Below are positions 23,279 to 36,500 of a DNA stretch of 64,000 nt, piece after piece. The notes below the pieces were generated by a model, which was not told the origin of the DNA, searched no databases, and saw nothing but the letters and a program-made list of their open reading frames with translations. The translations under genes were made by a program, and so were the position numbers. Every line of letters starts with the position of its first letter. Position 1 is the first letter of the stretch. This DNA comes from Heliopora coerulea (lineage: Eukaryota; Cnidaria; Anthozoa; Scleralcyonacea; Helioporidae), in contig JASJOG010000266.1 of the NCBI GenBank assembly GCA_030142905.1, positions 1 through 64,000 of the forward strand, written 5' to 3'.

Positions 23279-23575
23279 AAAGGAATGAAAGGATTTCTGA
23301 AGGCAGGAGTGTTGAAAGGAAGATATTTGGGAAGGAAAGATGAATTATTTTGTGAGAAAACTATTTGGGAAGGAATAAGGGATGTTGAAGGAAGGGTTTA
23401 GGAAGTTGTTTGAAAAGGATATAATTTACGAAGAAAAACATTTGGCCAGGAAGACATTTATGAAAGAGACGAGTTACGAAATTTAAGAAACAAGGAAGAA
23501 ATTCGGAAATCTAGGGAGCAATTCAGAAAAACTCTACGAAGAAAGCTAGATGGAAGAATTTAAAAATTTTTTAGG
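23279..23575. repeat. Purine-rich degenerate tandem tract
   Basis: Irregular repeats of GGAAGGAAAGAT / TTTGGGAAGGAA-type motifs with strong A/G bias on the plus strand. Confidence 0.5.
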
Positions 23576-24487
23576 AGTTTGCCAATCCCCGGGTCTTTAA
23601 ACAATGGCGGTCCCAGGTTTTGCAAAAAGAGAGGGGGGGGGGGGGGGGCAAACTAAGAATCTACCAAGGTCTTGAGATGGCTACTTTTGAAATACTGCCT
23701 ACCAAGTATTTTCCTGTATTTTAAAACCTTCATCAAAATCTGTGGTTCTAAATTATGTATTTTAACATTGTGGTCTGGGAGATGCATGCTACAACAAGTC
23801 ATCATCAACGATGCAAATTATCTTTAACGGCATCGGCCATGAAGTGTTTGTACCCTCCTTAGAAGCATCAACACCGGATGACAGCAATACAAAAGAAGAT
23901 GAGTTAAGCCAGGCATTTACGTGAAATTAATTTTAAAGAGATGTAGATTTTAATAGTTCAAAAGGGAGGGCGAGCTGCTTGGGCCTCTCCCCTGGCTACG
24001 CTACTGAGAATGATAGTCGTTCAAAAAATAACGGAAGAAGCTTATGTTGTAAGTGGAACTGCCGATGCTCCAGGTAGTTCATTAATCTACATAATGAATT
24101 ATGAATATCTTACACTTAATATGAAAAGATCCAGACCTGAATTTAAACTGACGCACCTGATAATCACACGCATTCCGGATTTCAAGTTTAGCCAATGGAA
24201 TTTCGGAACTGGATCACGTGCTTTTTGTATTGTGAGTTGTTGTGATAATCTTATCGGAATGATTCATGTCAATAGACAATAGAGTAGCAAAGGGTTTTTG
24301 TGTTGCTGTTTTGCAGTAATAATATATAGCCTTAAGTTTATGGCCTTTATGTTCAGTGTAAGTGTTTGCAGAAGTTATATTCTTTTCGTGATATATGCGC
24401 AGTAAGATCTTGGGGATCAATCTTGCTGGGTGAGCGTCTCCAAACTGTAAAAGACGTCCTGCCAAGATGATAATATTCAACCAACTT

Positions 24488-24548
24488 ATGAAGTCATTAA
24501 TCGTGGGAATCTTCATTGCTTGTGTGACCTTACCAGTTTCATCCAAAG
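24488..24548 (+). CDS. RPTP exon 1: signal peptide
   Basis: [20 protein letters not shown]: a Lys after Met, a hydrophobic core and small residues before the likely cleavage. The donor AAAG|GTAGGT gives phase 1, which matches the phase of exon 2. The start is the only good ATG before a signal-like segment in this frame. Confidence 0.8.
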
Positions 24549-27500
24549 GTAGGTAAAACTTTTGTATGGCACTACAGAAACTGTTATTAGATAGAGATAG
24601 TTATTTTTGTCGAAGACTTAAATATAAAGTATGTGGCCGTCTTTTAAATTTTTCACGTTGTTGATATACAGTATTGTGGGAGAATTCTAAAGTCTACTTC
24701 GGTGAAAGGGACGTACAGAAAGTAATTTTAAGAACGGTTTTGATGTAGCCGGAGAACTGTGTAAGCTTGTTAAGGAAGACCGCAAGATGGTCGTGTTATA
24801 GTCGCTTTAGGTGGCCAATGTTTTTTGAAGTTGTTTGGTTTCATGCATTTTGACTTTACCAAATTGCGGGTTAGTATAGTGCTATAATTGTATCATTTTT
24901 TGCCATGATTTCCTCATGTAGACTTTGGTCTTTTGGAGGAACTATTTCCAACTTATTGGAGGAATTTTTTGTAATTAAATCACTGTTGGTTAGTTCCCCC
25001 TCTTTAATGTGGAGGTAATTTAAATTTTGGTGTTTAATTTCATGAGGGCAGCTGTAAGTGTAGCGTTATATAGCTCCTTGCGTTACACGAACGGAATCGC
25101 ATGAACCTTGTCATCATGGGATCTTAACATCAATAGTTTGGGTGACTTAAAAGAATTAACCTTGCTTTTCAGTCCCCGTCGCTCGTTGCATCTGATGCGC
25201 TGATGGAATTATATGACTCTATGTGCCTACTTTTAAATTTTCCCAATACGAAAGATCAATCGCACAGGAATAAAAGATTCGGTCGATTCTCTATTTTAAT
25301 AAGCAGCGTTTCACTGCAAGTATTGAATTGGAACAAAATTTGTAGATTTTAAATCAAACGTGGGGACGGGGGAAAATGATGCAAGCTTACTTTATATCAA
25401 CTAAAATTACTGCTTTTGTTCTCTGTTGCGCCATTAGGACATTAGACATGCTGGGAAAAGCCAGCCATCGGCAACAATCAATGCAGTAGCTGTGGGTTTT
25501 TCCACCTGCTGTCGGTTTGTGAGATGGTTTGGATTTTTACATTCAGAGGGTGATGGCAGAAAAAGAGAACTCCACTTTAACTCTTTGAAAGCTGATACGG
25601 TGTTGCGATGCTAAGACCACCTTCGCGAATCGTGTTTGTTTGACTTCGGTTGCGGGTTGTCGATATCGTACTGTCGTTCGTAGATAACTGGATTTACTAA
25701 TTTACAAGTACTTTCACCTCATGAAGCTAGTGGGGGGCACAAGAAATAAATTGGAAAGAAATGAATGGATTAGTTGCGACAGAAAAAATTTCCCATGTTA
25801 TAGATAATTCGCGGCATCAAACAGATTTGCAGGACGGCTAGTCGAAAGCTATTGAAAGTCAAAGCTAGATAGCTTTAGAGATCAAAACCGCTCACACGTG
25901 ATAACAAGACAGTGTTATTAGCTAAATTTGTCACACTGCATAAGAGAGAAATGTATAAACAAAAATATCAAGTTTGGGTGGGCAGCATGTGTGTGGATAT
26001 GTAATGAGGTAAATAGAATACCGCTCTTACTAACGACTTAATTCATAATGCACTGTACGTTCAAAGTTTACATCGAATTAGACTTTGCAGTACAACTAAT
26101 TAAATTGCAATCCCAAAAAAGCCATATACTGAATAAATAATGAAACTAACAAATGAATATTTAATTGTTTATTTTCAGTTCAATATACGAGAGTAGATCT
26201 ACGGGTAGCTTAAAATCTGATGGTAGCAAATTGCACTAAAAGGTACATTCTTTCTGGGGGATGTGGGGGAATGTTTCCCCAGAAAATTTTGAACTTCTAA
26301 ATCCTCTGAAATACTGTTTCAAGCACTTGTCAAAGCACTTTTAGCCAGAAGGTTGCAGTACAACAACACACTTCTCACTTCTTTTTCTCATCCAATATTA
26401 CCACATTTTCATCAGTTCAATGGATATAGTGCTGTTCAAGATGGTTTTGGTTGGTTTACATGTACATTCAAATGCAACTATTTATTGATACCTAGGAAAT
26501 TGTCACACCAGTTAGGGAGATGAGGTTACAATTGTATCTGGCATATATGCAACTTAACACATTATGACAGCTGCATGTAATTCTAACAATCCAAGTACAT
26601 CTTGTTTACTGTGTACAATAGTCTAGATTATCAGTTTAGTAGATTATAATTTGAAAATCACCTGGGTACATGAGCTAAATAATAATACATCAGGATGAAT
26701 GAAGAATTGTCTGTTTAAAAGCATCTTAGTTCACCAGCAGAATTGTAGGTAGCCAGGAAGATTTAACCAGTTCAAAGTCACCATAATACAAATGCAAAAT
26801 ATTGGTGTGTGGAATGATAATCAGTTCAATTTATCATACAACATCAGATATATTATAGTCAGGAAAGATAGTTAATTCAAAACCATCCTGTTACAATTGC
26901 AAAAAATTAATAGGTAAGGTGGATTATTCAGTTAAAAATCACCTAAATGCTGCAGTGAAATTGTCTTTTGAAGGGATTTCAGTCTAAAATGATGTTGAGA
27001 CTTGAGCAAAATGATGATTACACTCAGAAGGTTTTATTATGGCAAATTAGTTTAAAATTATCATGATACACCAGCAAAATAGTGTAGTGTGGGAGGAAAA
27101 TAATTTAAAATTCATTTTAAAACAGCACAAAAATGGTAGCTACTGTATATGTATGAGGAATTAATTAGGTCAAAATCACCATGACACTACAGGAAAGGTA
27201 CATAAAATCAAAACCATTTTGGCATGTGAATAGGATAAAAACATGATTATCAGTTTAAAATCATCTTCAGTTGTTACATTAGCAGAACAAAACAATAGTT
27301 AAGAAAACAGAAACCATAGTCTGTAAGGATATTCAGTACAAACAATAGTAAAACAGTAGTCATTGAAGAAAAAGAGTTCAAGGCCATCTGGTCACATTAG
27401 GAAAGCAATGCTGTAGTTATGAAGGATCAATCAGTTGAAAATTGCTGCCACTGTAGCAATGTACAAGTAGTTTCCAGGATAGCCAGCACTTAAACAACAC

Positions 27501-30500
27501 TTTATGATTTGGCAATTCAGTCAACATGACAATCATTACTGTTTATGGTTGTGATGGAGGCACTGATGCAAGACATTAGGGAGGGCATGCTGTGGGAGCT
27601 GTTACATGCTGACGATTTAGTTCTGATGGCTGAGAGCATTGAGGAACTTAAGGGGAAAGTGCTGTGGTGGAAAAGGTTCATGGAAGTGAAAGGGGTGAAG
27701 ATGAACATTGGTAAAGCAAAGGTGATGGTGTCAAGGAAGAATTGTGGTGATGTTGAAAGACTGGGTAAGTGGCCATGTACTGTATGTGGAAAGGGTGTTG
27801 GGAGCAATTGTATCAGATGTATGGGAGACAGTAGCTGGGTACACAAACAATGCTCAAGTGTGAAGGGCTCTCTGGTTAGAGTTGAGGATATGTTTGTGTA
27901 CAAGATGTGTGAAAGAGCAGGTGATAAAGAGGATAGGAATGTGGAGGAGCACTTGGATCTGGGAAATGGGGTTCACTCAGAGTATATTGGAAAGCTTTGT
28001 TACCTGGGTGATATGCTGAATGGGGGTGGAGGAGTGAATTCTGCATCCGTGGCAAGGGCACGTTGTGTGTGGAGGAAGTTTAAGGAGTTATCAGAGATCA
28101 TGACAAGGAAGGAAGTGTCATTTAAACTGAAGGGGAAGCTGTATGTGACATGTGTGAGGAGTGCTATGGTATATGGAAGTGAAACACAGGCTATGACAGC
28201 AGAGCAGAGTGGGAGATTGGAATGTACGGAGATGAGGATGGTGGGATGGATGTGTGGTGTATCACTGAGGGATGGAGTGCCAAGTGCAGAGCTAAGGGAA
28301 AGAATGGGGATTGAGTCAGTGTCTGACACTGTGAAACAGGATAGGCTAAGATGGTCGGGACATGTGCTGTGGAAGGATGATGATAATTGGGTGAAAAAGA
28401 TCATGTTGTTTGAGATGAAAGATAAGAGAGGACTGGGAAGGCCGAGGATGACATGAAGCCAGGTGGTGGAAAGGGATATGAGAGAGTGCAGGTTGAAAAG
28501 GGTGTTTCTACTTGCAGGCTGTAGTTTGTTATATGTTGGTTTCTTAACTGCAGGGACTTACTGTAGGTTGCATTGGTTTGAGCCCATTGTGACTGTCCTA
28601 ATTCCAGAATACAAATAAAAGAATACATGGTATTCAATACAGTATTGAGCAGGAATTTCATTAGAAAGTGGCTATCAGCAGTTTTCTGCTGCCTGTTTGG
28701 TCCCAAAGCACCTGCTATTTCTTGTGTGACACCAATTGATTGTACAGTAGACTTAACCAAGTAAAGGGGCACACTTTAAACAGTAGTAATTTTACCCTTG
28801 CTCTAATGTTAGACAATTTTACAGGTCAAAGGGATGAGCTCTGCCCGTATTAGGAGTTGTATTGTATTGTTTTTGATGTGAATTTGGACTTTATAAGATA
28901 TTAGTTTGCTGGATGTGTTTCATTATGTATTATATTAACCCCATGGTTTACTACACCATATAATTTTTTTTTCACTTTCTAATCTACCATGTTTTTATTT
29001 AATCAAAGATTTAACTGCCAGGATCTCACCAAAGTATTACAGAGCATTTCGTGGGGAAGATGTCATCTTTAAGTGTTTTGTGACTGGAAATCCTACACCA
29101 AACGTGACTTGGTATAGTAATGGAAATGACATCTCTTCAAATGGCCGTTCTACGACTCAAAAGATTCAAGGTGGATTTATGATAAGATTTGAAAATGTTC
29201 ATCCCATTTTACACAATGGAACAATGTCTTGTGAAGCAATTAATGGTGTTGACTCACCAGTCACTGACACAGCGATACTAAATGTGTTAATAAAATGTAA
29301 GTGGACTAAACTTATTCCAGGTACAACATCTTATATTCTTAAAACTTAGAGCTGCTAATTGCAATTAAATTGGTTCCTGATCTACCTACATATAAACTAC
29401 AGTACACTTAAAAATTGTGGTTTGCAGTTGCCATGTTGAGGACAAAATTGACTCAAATTACTAGCAGCCCAATGGCATAAGTAATTTGTCACTGAAAAAT
29501 AATCAAATTATATCTGATGAGATGTGTCAAAAGTACATATTGAAAACTTTATTGTGAAGTTTTGATTGCAAAACATTTTTTCAAAGTCGTCAAAGTTGAT
29601 ATGTGTGAACAAATTGCTGTGAACTAAAGTTCTTTCACAGTTTGACGTATATAGTGTACATGTGATGTCAGATTTCATATAATCTTAAATTGACCCTGCA
29701 AGACGACAACTGTCTTGCATAAATGAACTTCAAACTTCAAACTTTATTGCAACTCCCTACAAGAGTTTTCAGTAACAAGACTACATAACTAAATAGAAAA
29801 ACGTAGAAATTAATAAAATACATTAAAATAAATTGACTGTATAATAAGATTAGCTTGACAATTCGAAATTTTATTCTCCCTGAAGTACAGTCAAATGTTG
29901 GTCTTCTGTTGGTGTTATGGAATGCTTTTTCATGCAAATGATTGGCATATTAGCATATTGGCTTATTTAGTTGGCATATTAGTTGGCAAGTTAGCATAGT
30001 TATGCTAATAAATGTTACTTTCTTTACAAAAATTTTAAACGAACATGACAAAAATGTAAATAATTGTCAATTCACTATAAGTCTGTTTACTCTTGTGATT
30101 TTGTGCCTGGCGATTGACCTTTTGGAGTATGTGTTAAACTGAGAATATCAAGGACAAACTACAGCGAATCATAAGTGGATATCTTGCAACAAAGACTGTC
30201 ATGGGGTTATTGCATTCACCAGGATGACAATTGAAAAGTATAAAGTTGTCCGTGTAAACGGGACTTACAATGAATGGAGTGATGGTGGCACAGTGGTAGT
30301 GCACGTGTCTTTCACCACTGTGACTAGGGTACTGGTGACACAGTGGTAGTGTACATGTCTCTCACCACTGTGACTAGGGTACTGGTGACACAGTGGTAGT
30401 GCACGTGTCTCTCACTACTGTGACTAGGGTACTGGTGACACAGTGGTAGTGTACATGTCTCTCACCACTGTGACTAGGGTACTGGTGACACAGTGGTAGT

Positions 30501-33500
30501 GCACGTGTCTCTCACCACTGTGACTAGGGTACTGGTGACACAGTGGTAGTGTACGTGTCTCTCACTACTGTGACTAGGGTACTGGTGACACAGTGGTAGT
30601 GTACATGTCTCTCACCACTGTGACTAGGGTACTGGTGACACAGAAGTAGTGTACGTGTCTCTCACTACTGTGACTAGGGTACTGGTGGTACGGTGGTAGT
30701 GCACGTGTCTTTCACCACTGTGACTAGGGTTCGATTCCTGCTCCGTGCAGTTATCTGATTAAAGTTACCTTGGTCACATGTGAGAAGAGTGTTGTCCAGT
30801 TTGACTCTACCAAGCATGCCAGCAAGATTTTCTACAAGCGTTACAGCAGCAGTATGAAACTCAACGGCGTTGGAAACGTTTCAAATGATCACGCTGGACT
30901 GACTTTCCTTAGACTTACTGTACAAGTAAAGAAGAAATATTTTGTCAAAAACGTTCTGTATTAGATCATGTAGTACACTGGCAAAACCGGTATTCTCGTG
31001 TTAAGTAGAAAACCATATTTCCACAAGTGTTTTTTTGGTTTTATCGTAGATAATTAAAACGACACTGGTGTTATAGTTATGTAAATGTGATTGTTTAACG
31101 ACTGGATGGGAGTGAAAATGGTAATGAAAGAATACGCTTTAAGCCTTGGCTTATATAACGTGCATGAGATGGCTACGCATAAGGGTATGCCGAGTAAAAT
31201 TCAATGAATAAGTATGAACTTTTGGCTTCTGAGTGGATAGTGTAGGCCCAAGTGGTGTTGTAGAAGTATAATTTTAAATACCTAACGAACGTTCAGGAAA
31301 CCACCAATCGGCAACCTGTCAGATCTGTGTAGATGAAAAAAGCCACAACGAGGAAGCTCCTTGGATCCAGAACAACAGGAACAATAGAAAGATATAGGGA
31401 GCCAAGAATAGTCAGTTATTAATATCAGACCATTGTTGCCGTCAAGAAGACTAAGAACTGGAAGGTACCAGGGATAGACTGAATTGAAATCTGCTGGACC
31501 AAGAACCTGCCCAGTATTCACGAAGACCTCACACGGGCGTGTGATGTCAAGAACCCGTATAAATTCGTGAACTGGCTCGCACAAAAAATTACATACTCAA
31601 TCCTGAAGTCAGATGAGAAATGAAAAACCACAGAACTACAGACCCATCACTTGCCTACCAACTACGTACAAGATCCTCAGTTGGGTCGTCAACGAGAAGA
31701 CCTACATCTTCCTAGACAAATCATGACTTGTTACCATCAGAACAACAGGGATTTAGCAGATGTAGTTACGGATGCAAGGGACAGCTACTCATCAACAAAG
31801 CCATATTGGAAGAGACAGAGACGAAGAAGAAGAATTTATCAGCAACATGGATTGACTATAAAAAGGCGTTCCACAGCGTGCCACACTCCCAGATAAAGAA
31901 GTACCTCAAGATCTACAAAATCTGCCCAACAGCTATTAGATTCATCTAAGCGCATGGAGAACTGGAATACCACCGTAAAACTCTGCTATATTGACGGGTC
32001 GTTGACATCAAGAACGATCAATTTCAGATATGAGATCTTCCGAAGGGGTTCGTTGATACCACTTCTCTTCTGTCTTGGCCTAGCACTTTTGTCTTGCCCT
32101 AGCACTTTTGTCTTGCCCTCAGAAATCTACTGAAAAACAGCATCTACAGGTACAAACCACAGAAAGGCAAACTGAACCACCCTATTGTACGTGGACGACA
32201 TAAAGACGTTTACAAAGGACTAGAATTAGCAGATAGGTTCTCTCATCGTCATTAAGACCTTTAGTGACGACATCATCGTAGAATTCGAACTTGATAAATG
32301 CCTAAGACACCCTCAAAAGAAGACTAACCAAGACCATTCACAGACTTAGAAGTTGGTATTGACATGAAGCAGGCGTGGCGCCAGGAATTCCCCGACACAG
32401 GGGGAAACGTCCCCGACAGCGGAACTAAACCAGAAGGGCCAGGACCACGCCCCCTTCATAATTTTCTTATTCGAAGGTCGAAAACATCATGTTATGTTAC
32501 GCAAGGATAATCGCAGCAACTGACTAGAAACAGTTTACTTTTAGATTTCACATAAAGCGAGGAGTCTGTTATCTTTCTTGGCTAAATCAATGACAAACAC
32601 TCATAGTTCATACAATATATAAATGCGCTATCATCAGTGAAAATTCCCGGAGGAATTTTAATTTTTTCGCCGTCAGGGAGCTACAATTCCCCTACAGGGG
32701 AGGCTGTAGTCCCCTCTGCCCCTCTCCAGCGTCACCCCTGAGACAAAGATCAAGGAGCTAGAGTAAGAGGGCACATACAAATGTCTTGGTGTGAATGAGG
32801 CAGATGGCATGCAGCACTCTGCTGTGAAAGAGAAAATTAAAAAGAATTATTACAAGAGAGTGGGCATGATACTAAAGAGCGAAGCTATTAACAGATTCGA
32901 AGCTATTAACACGTTAGCTATACTTGTTGCTACATACAGTTTGAACATCGTCAACTGGAAACAGACCTACATCAAGAGATTGGATGCGAAGACAAGAAAA
33001 ATCCTAATCATCACCCGAAAGTTGATGTTGACAGACTATACCTGCCGAGAACTTTAAGGGAAGTTTACACATGAGACTTTGTGCCTTGCGATTGACATCG
33101 TGGAGTATGTGTTTAACTGACGAGAGCGTCGAGGACAAACTGTAGCGAATCATGAGGAGATATCTTGGTCCATAGACTGTCATGAGTTTATTACATACGC
33201 CAGGATGACCATCGTAACGTGCTAAATCGCTCGTGTAAACGGCCCATTAGAAGGACGAGGTCTGACCCAGCTTGAACTGAGCTTCAAGACCATCACCATA
33301 GGGACGACGCACTCTTGACAAACGCAACAGACCAATTCTTCCTGACAGCAAAGCAACACGAAAGTAGGGAGAAGTATTCCGTTAGTAAAGAAGCTGCGAA
33401 ATTTAAGAACGAGCTTAACGCCCCAGAAATCCTACCAACAGAAAATGATGCGACTACAATCAACGCCAAACGATTGAAATAGAACGCCAAACATAAAGGC

Positions 33501-36500
33501 CAAAATGGACTGCAGGAAACCTGGACGGGTAAAGCAATGTATTGAAAGTATCCCAAAATGACCAAAGAGGCAGATGTCGATCAGCAGAAGACACTCAACT
33601 GGCTAAAGAGCAGTGGCTCAGAGCCGAAACAGAAGACCTGATCATTGCTGCACAAGATCAACGTCTTGTCTCTAGATCCTATCACCATCGCATCATGATA
33701 GATGGAACAACTCCACATTGCAGAATCTGTGGAAAGTACCAGCAAACCATTGACCACATAGTCTCAGATTGTCCACAACTAGCAAAGACTGAATACACAT
33801 ACCGTCATCACAAGGTAGCGGCGCATCAACACTGGAAGATCTGTAGGTACTACAGTTTAGAAACTACCGATAAATGGTACGACCAAGAGCCTAGAACCAT
33901 AACTGAGAGCGACGATGTCACCATCCTTTCAGTCATGCCCATTCACACTGATAGAGAGAAAAAAGCCAAAAGGTCCGACATCGTGATCAAGGACAAGAGA
34001 GGAGGTGGCAGTAGCAAGGAAGTTAATTATATGGACTGTAAGTTCAAAGACCTTGAAATCGAGATCAGTAGGATGTCAGATATGAAAACTGAGACGACAC
34101 CTGTAGTGATCGGAGCTCTAGGACTCGTAAAAAAAGGACTGGAAAGATACACCAACAATATTCCAGGCAACATCAACATCCTCTAATTCAGAAAATCACC
34201 ATCGCTGGAACAGGCCATTTATTATGGATAATTATGTCGATCAAGTGACATTTCAACGATAAAACTTCAGATTCAAAGTTTGGGCCCGGCTTTATAAGAC
34301 GTAGAACACAAATAACAAGAGCAACGAATTATAATAATGATAGTAATAATATTGATAAGATAATGATCGGAAATATTGAACGGTCTGAAAAGAAAAATTT
34401 TCCCTTAGTCAATAAAAAGTCACGCAGCCTTTGGCCTTTGATCATTTTTGAAGACCTCGGGAGAGTGTTAAGAGGTTTACGTGACCAAACGAGTATGATT
34501 AATGATTTTAAAGCCGTAAATTGGGAATCTATATATGATGCAGAGGATGTCAAAGTAGCCTTGAATTATTTTAATGACGTTGTAAAAACAGTCATTGGTC
34601 GACATACTCCTTATATTGTGAAAATGGTGAAAGGGAAATTCTGTTCCAGGATACACCATGATTTGAGAGAGAGTATGAAAGATAGAGATCTGGTTTCAAA
34701 GAAAGCTCATAAGACGAAGAATGATGATGACTGGTATCTCTCCAAGTGTTTGCGTAATATGTGCAACAACAAACTTAAATCAGCTAAGAGTTCATTCCAG
34801 AGAATTTTTTTGAAGGAAAACACGTCGACAAATACCAAGAAGTTCTGGAAAATAATAAAGGAAGCGCTTCCTTTTAAAAGTACATGTGAGTCGAGTATAA
34901 CTAGTATTACTGGCGAAAACCAAAAGAAGCAAGCTAATATTTTTAGTTCGTATTTTGTTACTGCTGTACGAGAATTGAAAGACAAATCATTCTTATTGAC
35001 GGATTTCGTGTGGAGATGTCTACGAAATATTACATTGTATATGGAAAATTGCAAAGGTGGTTCCAATACATAAAAAGGGACCATACAGCGATCCAGAAAA
35101 TTAGCGACCAATTTCAGCGTTGCCTGTCTTATCTAAGGTCTTGGAGAAAGCTATACATCATCAATTATTAAAGTTTTTGGAGGGACAGAATTTATTAACC
35201 AAATATCAATTTGGGTATCGACCAAACAGATCAACGAATTTGGCAATAATGCTATTTGTAAACGGTATTAGAAGAGAAATAGATCATGGTAGGAGCCGTT
35301 TATCGATCTTAGTAAGGCTTTTGATACTTTAAGCCATAGTACTATGGTTAGTAATCCCCGGGCACATGGCATTAAGAATAACGAGCTCTGATTGTTTACT
35401 GACTATGTGTTTGAAAGACAAGAAGTTAGTCGGCTTGGATCTATTTCTTTAAGCATCCAACCAACGACGTGTCCTTAAAAAAACTTATTGACAATGCATG
35501 TGAAACTAAACCAGGTCACAGAAATTACCTCTTTATAGCGCTGGGTGCTGGTGACACTATGTTACTGCACGTGTTTCTCACCATTGTGACTAGCCCTGCG
35601 CAACGCTACTTTTTTCGTGCGCCATGCTGATAATTTTTAAATGATCATATTTATAACTCTCTTGAGGAAAATTTGGGAATTTTTTTGAATGATTGGATAC
35701 TTCAAAGTTTTAAAGTAAACAATCCTTGATCCAGAATTTCGCCCTTTTGAACGCGCTTAATCGCCCGTAATCCGTTGCGCACCTAGTTCCATAGTGTGCC
35801 CAGCTACAACTTCTTTGTTGAAGTATAACCGAAATGGTCCAAACGGTGTAATCCATCTGCGTAAAAATTATATTTTTTTGTTACGGAAATGCAGAATCAG
35901 GGCATTTTAGGGGAAAACTCGTGGTCAGAATGCAGAGTGTATACTTGTAAGTTTGTAAAATGACATCTTGGGGTACCCAAGCTTTGATTGATAAAAAAAA
36001 TACAAACAAAAAAACAAACCAGTTTAGATGACGTATCGAAATTGGGAATTTTAAACATTGTCAAGTAAAGCAACGTAAAATTAGTAAAATATCCTGGGCA
36101 TGCTGTGGCATTAATCGTAAAAAAAGCCTTAAAAAGAAAGACTATGAAATTAGAAAACAGAGCACAGTATTTTCCTCTTCAATATAATATGCTTGTTTTC
36201 AGTTTTCTTTCAACTCTGGTGAAACTTTGGAATACTGGTTAATGTACAAATGTTGATTGGAAAAAACCTTAGCTAAGCGGGGGTACTTACCTAGTTGAAT
36301 TTGGTAATGTTCGTAGTTTCACATTTGATACAGCGCACCATGCAAAACGTAATATTAAAAGATAATAGTGATAGGGATAGTCGGTAAGAGAAGTATTCGA
36401 CATCGGTATAGCGCAGAACCAGGTAGATATTACCTGTCATTGTGAGTTCACAAACTGGGCACCTTAAAGATTCTCGAGGATGACGACGAATGTCAACCCG

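Larger units (their letters stand above)
20266..24487. other. Long intergenic region upstream of the receptor phosphatase
   Basis: No coding sequence is supported. Contents seen: a tRNA-like hairpin remnant (20476-20590), an inverted repeat (21755-21905), a purine-rich degenerate tandem tract (23279-23575), a 16 bp G run (23633-23648), and a hAT-like right end CTGGCTACGCTACTG ending at 24006. The receptor promoter should lie near 24300-24487; I see no TATA box. Confidence 0.5.
31280..34360 (+). pseudogene. Decayed LINE with restriction-like endonuclease (R4/Dong- or NeSL-like)
   Basis: In broken frames: [18 protein letters not shown] and [13 protein letters not shown] (31447-31545), [20 protein letters not shown] then [18 protein letters not shown] (31728-31900), [20 protein letters not shown] (32777-32835) and [13 protein letters not shown]. 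Then 33542-34186 has a zinc knuckle [18 protein letters not shown] (CX2CX8HX4C), RSDIVIKDK of the endonuclease, and [17 protein letters not shown]. Stops and frameshifts are many. An ATA/ATG-rich tail at 34325-34365 marks the 3' end. Two DNA elements are nested in it (32370-32740 and 33065-33252). RPTP intron 2, sense orientation. Confidence 0.8.

Noticed and set aside
23633..23648. G run as a G-quadruplex regulatory element
   Set aside because: A plain 16 bp homopolymer in intergenic DNA, possibly a DNA element edge or assembly artefact; no gene nearby uses it.
23590..24006. A complete hAT element with left end CAATGGCGGTCCCAGG and right end CTGGCTACGCTACTG
   Set aside because: The ends are plausible, but flanking 8-mers (before 23602 and after 24006) do not match, so I do not claim a bounded element.
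27517..28772. Ser/Pro/Leu-rich minus-strand frames opposite the LINE
   Set aside because: Shadows of the plus-strand reverse transcriptase frame.
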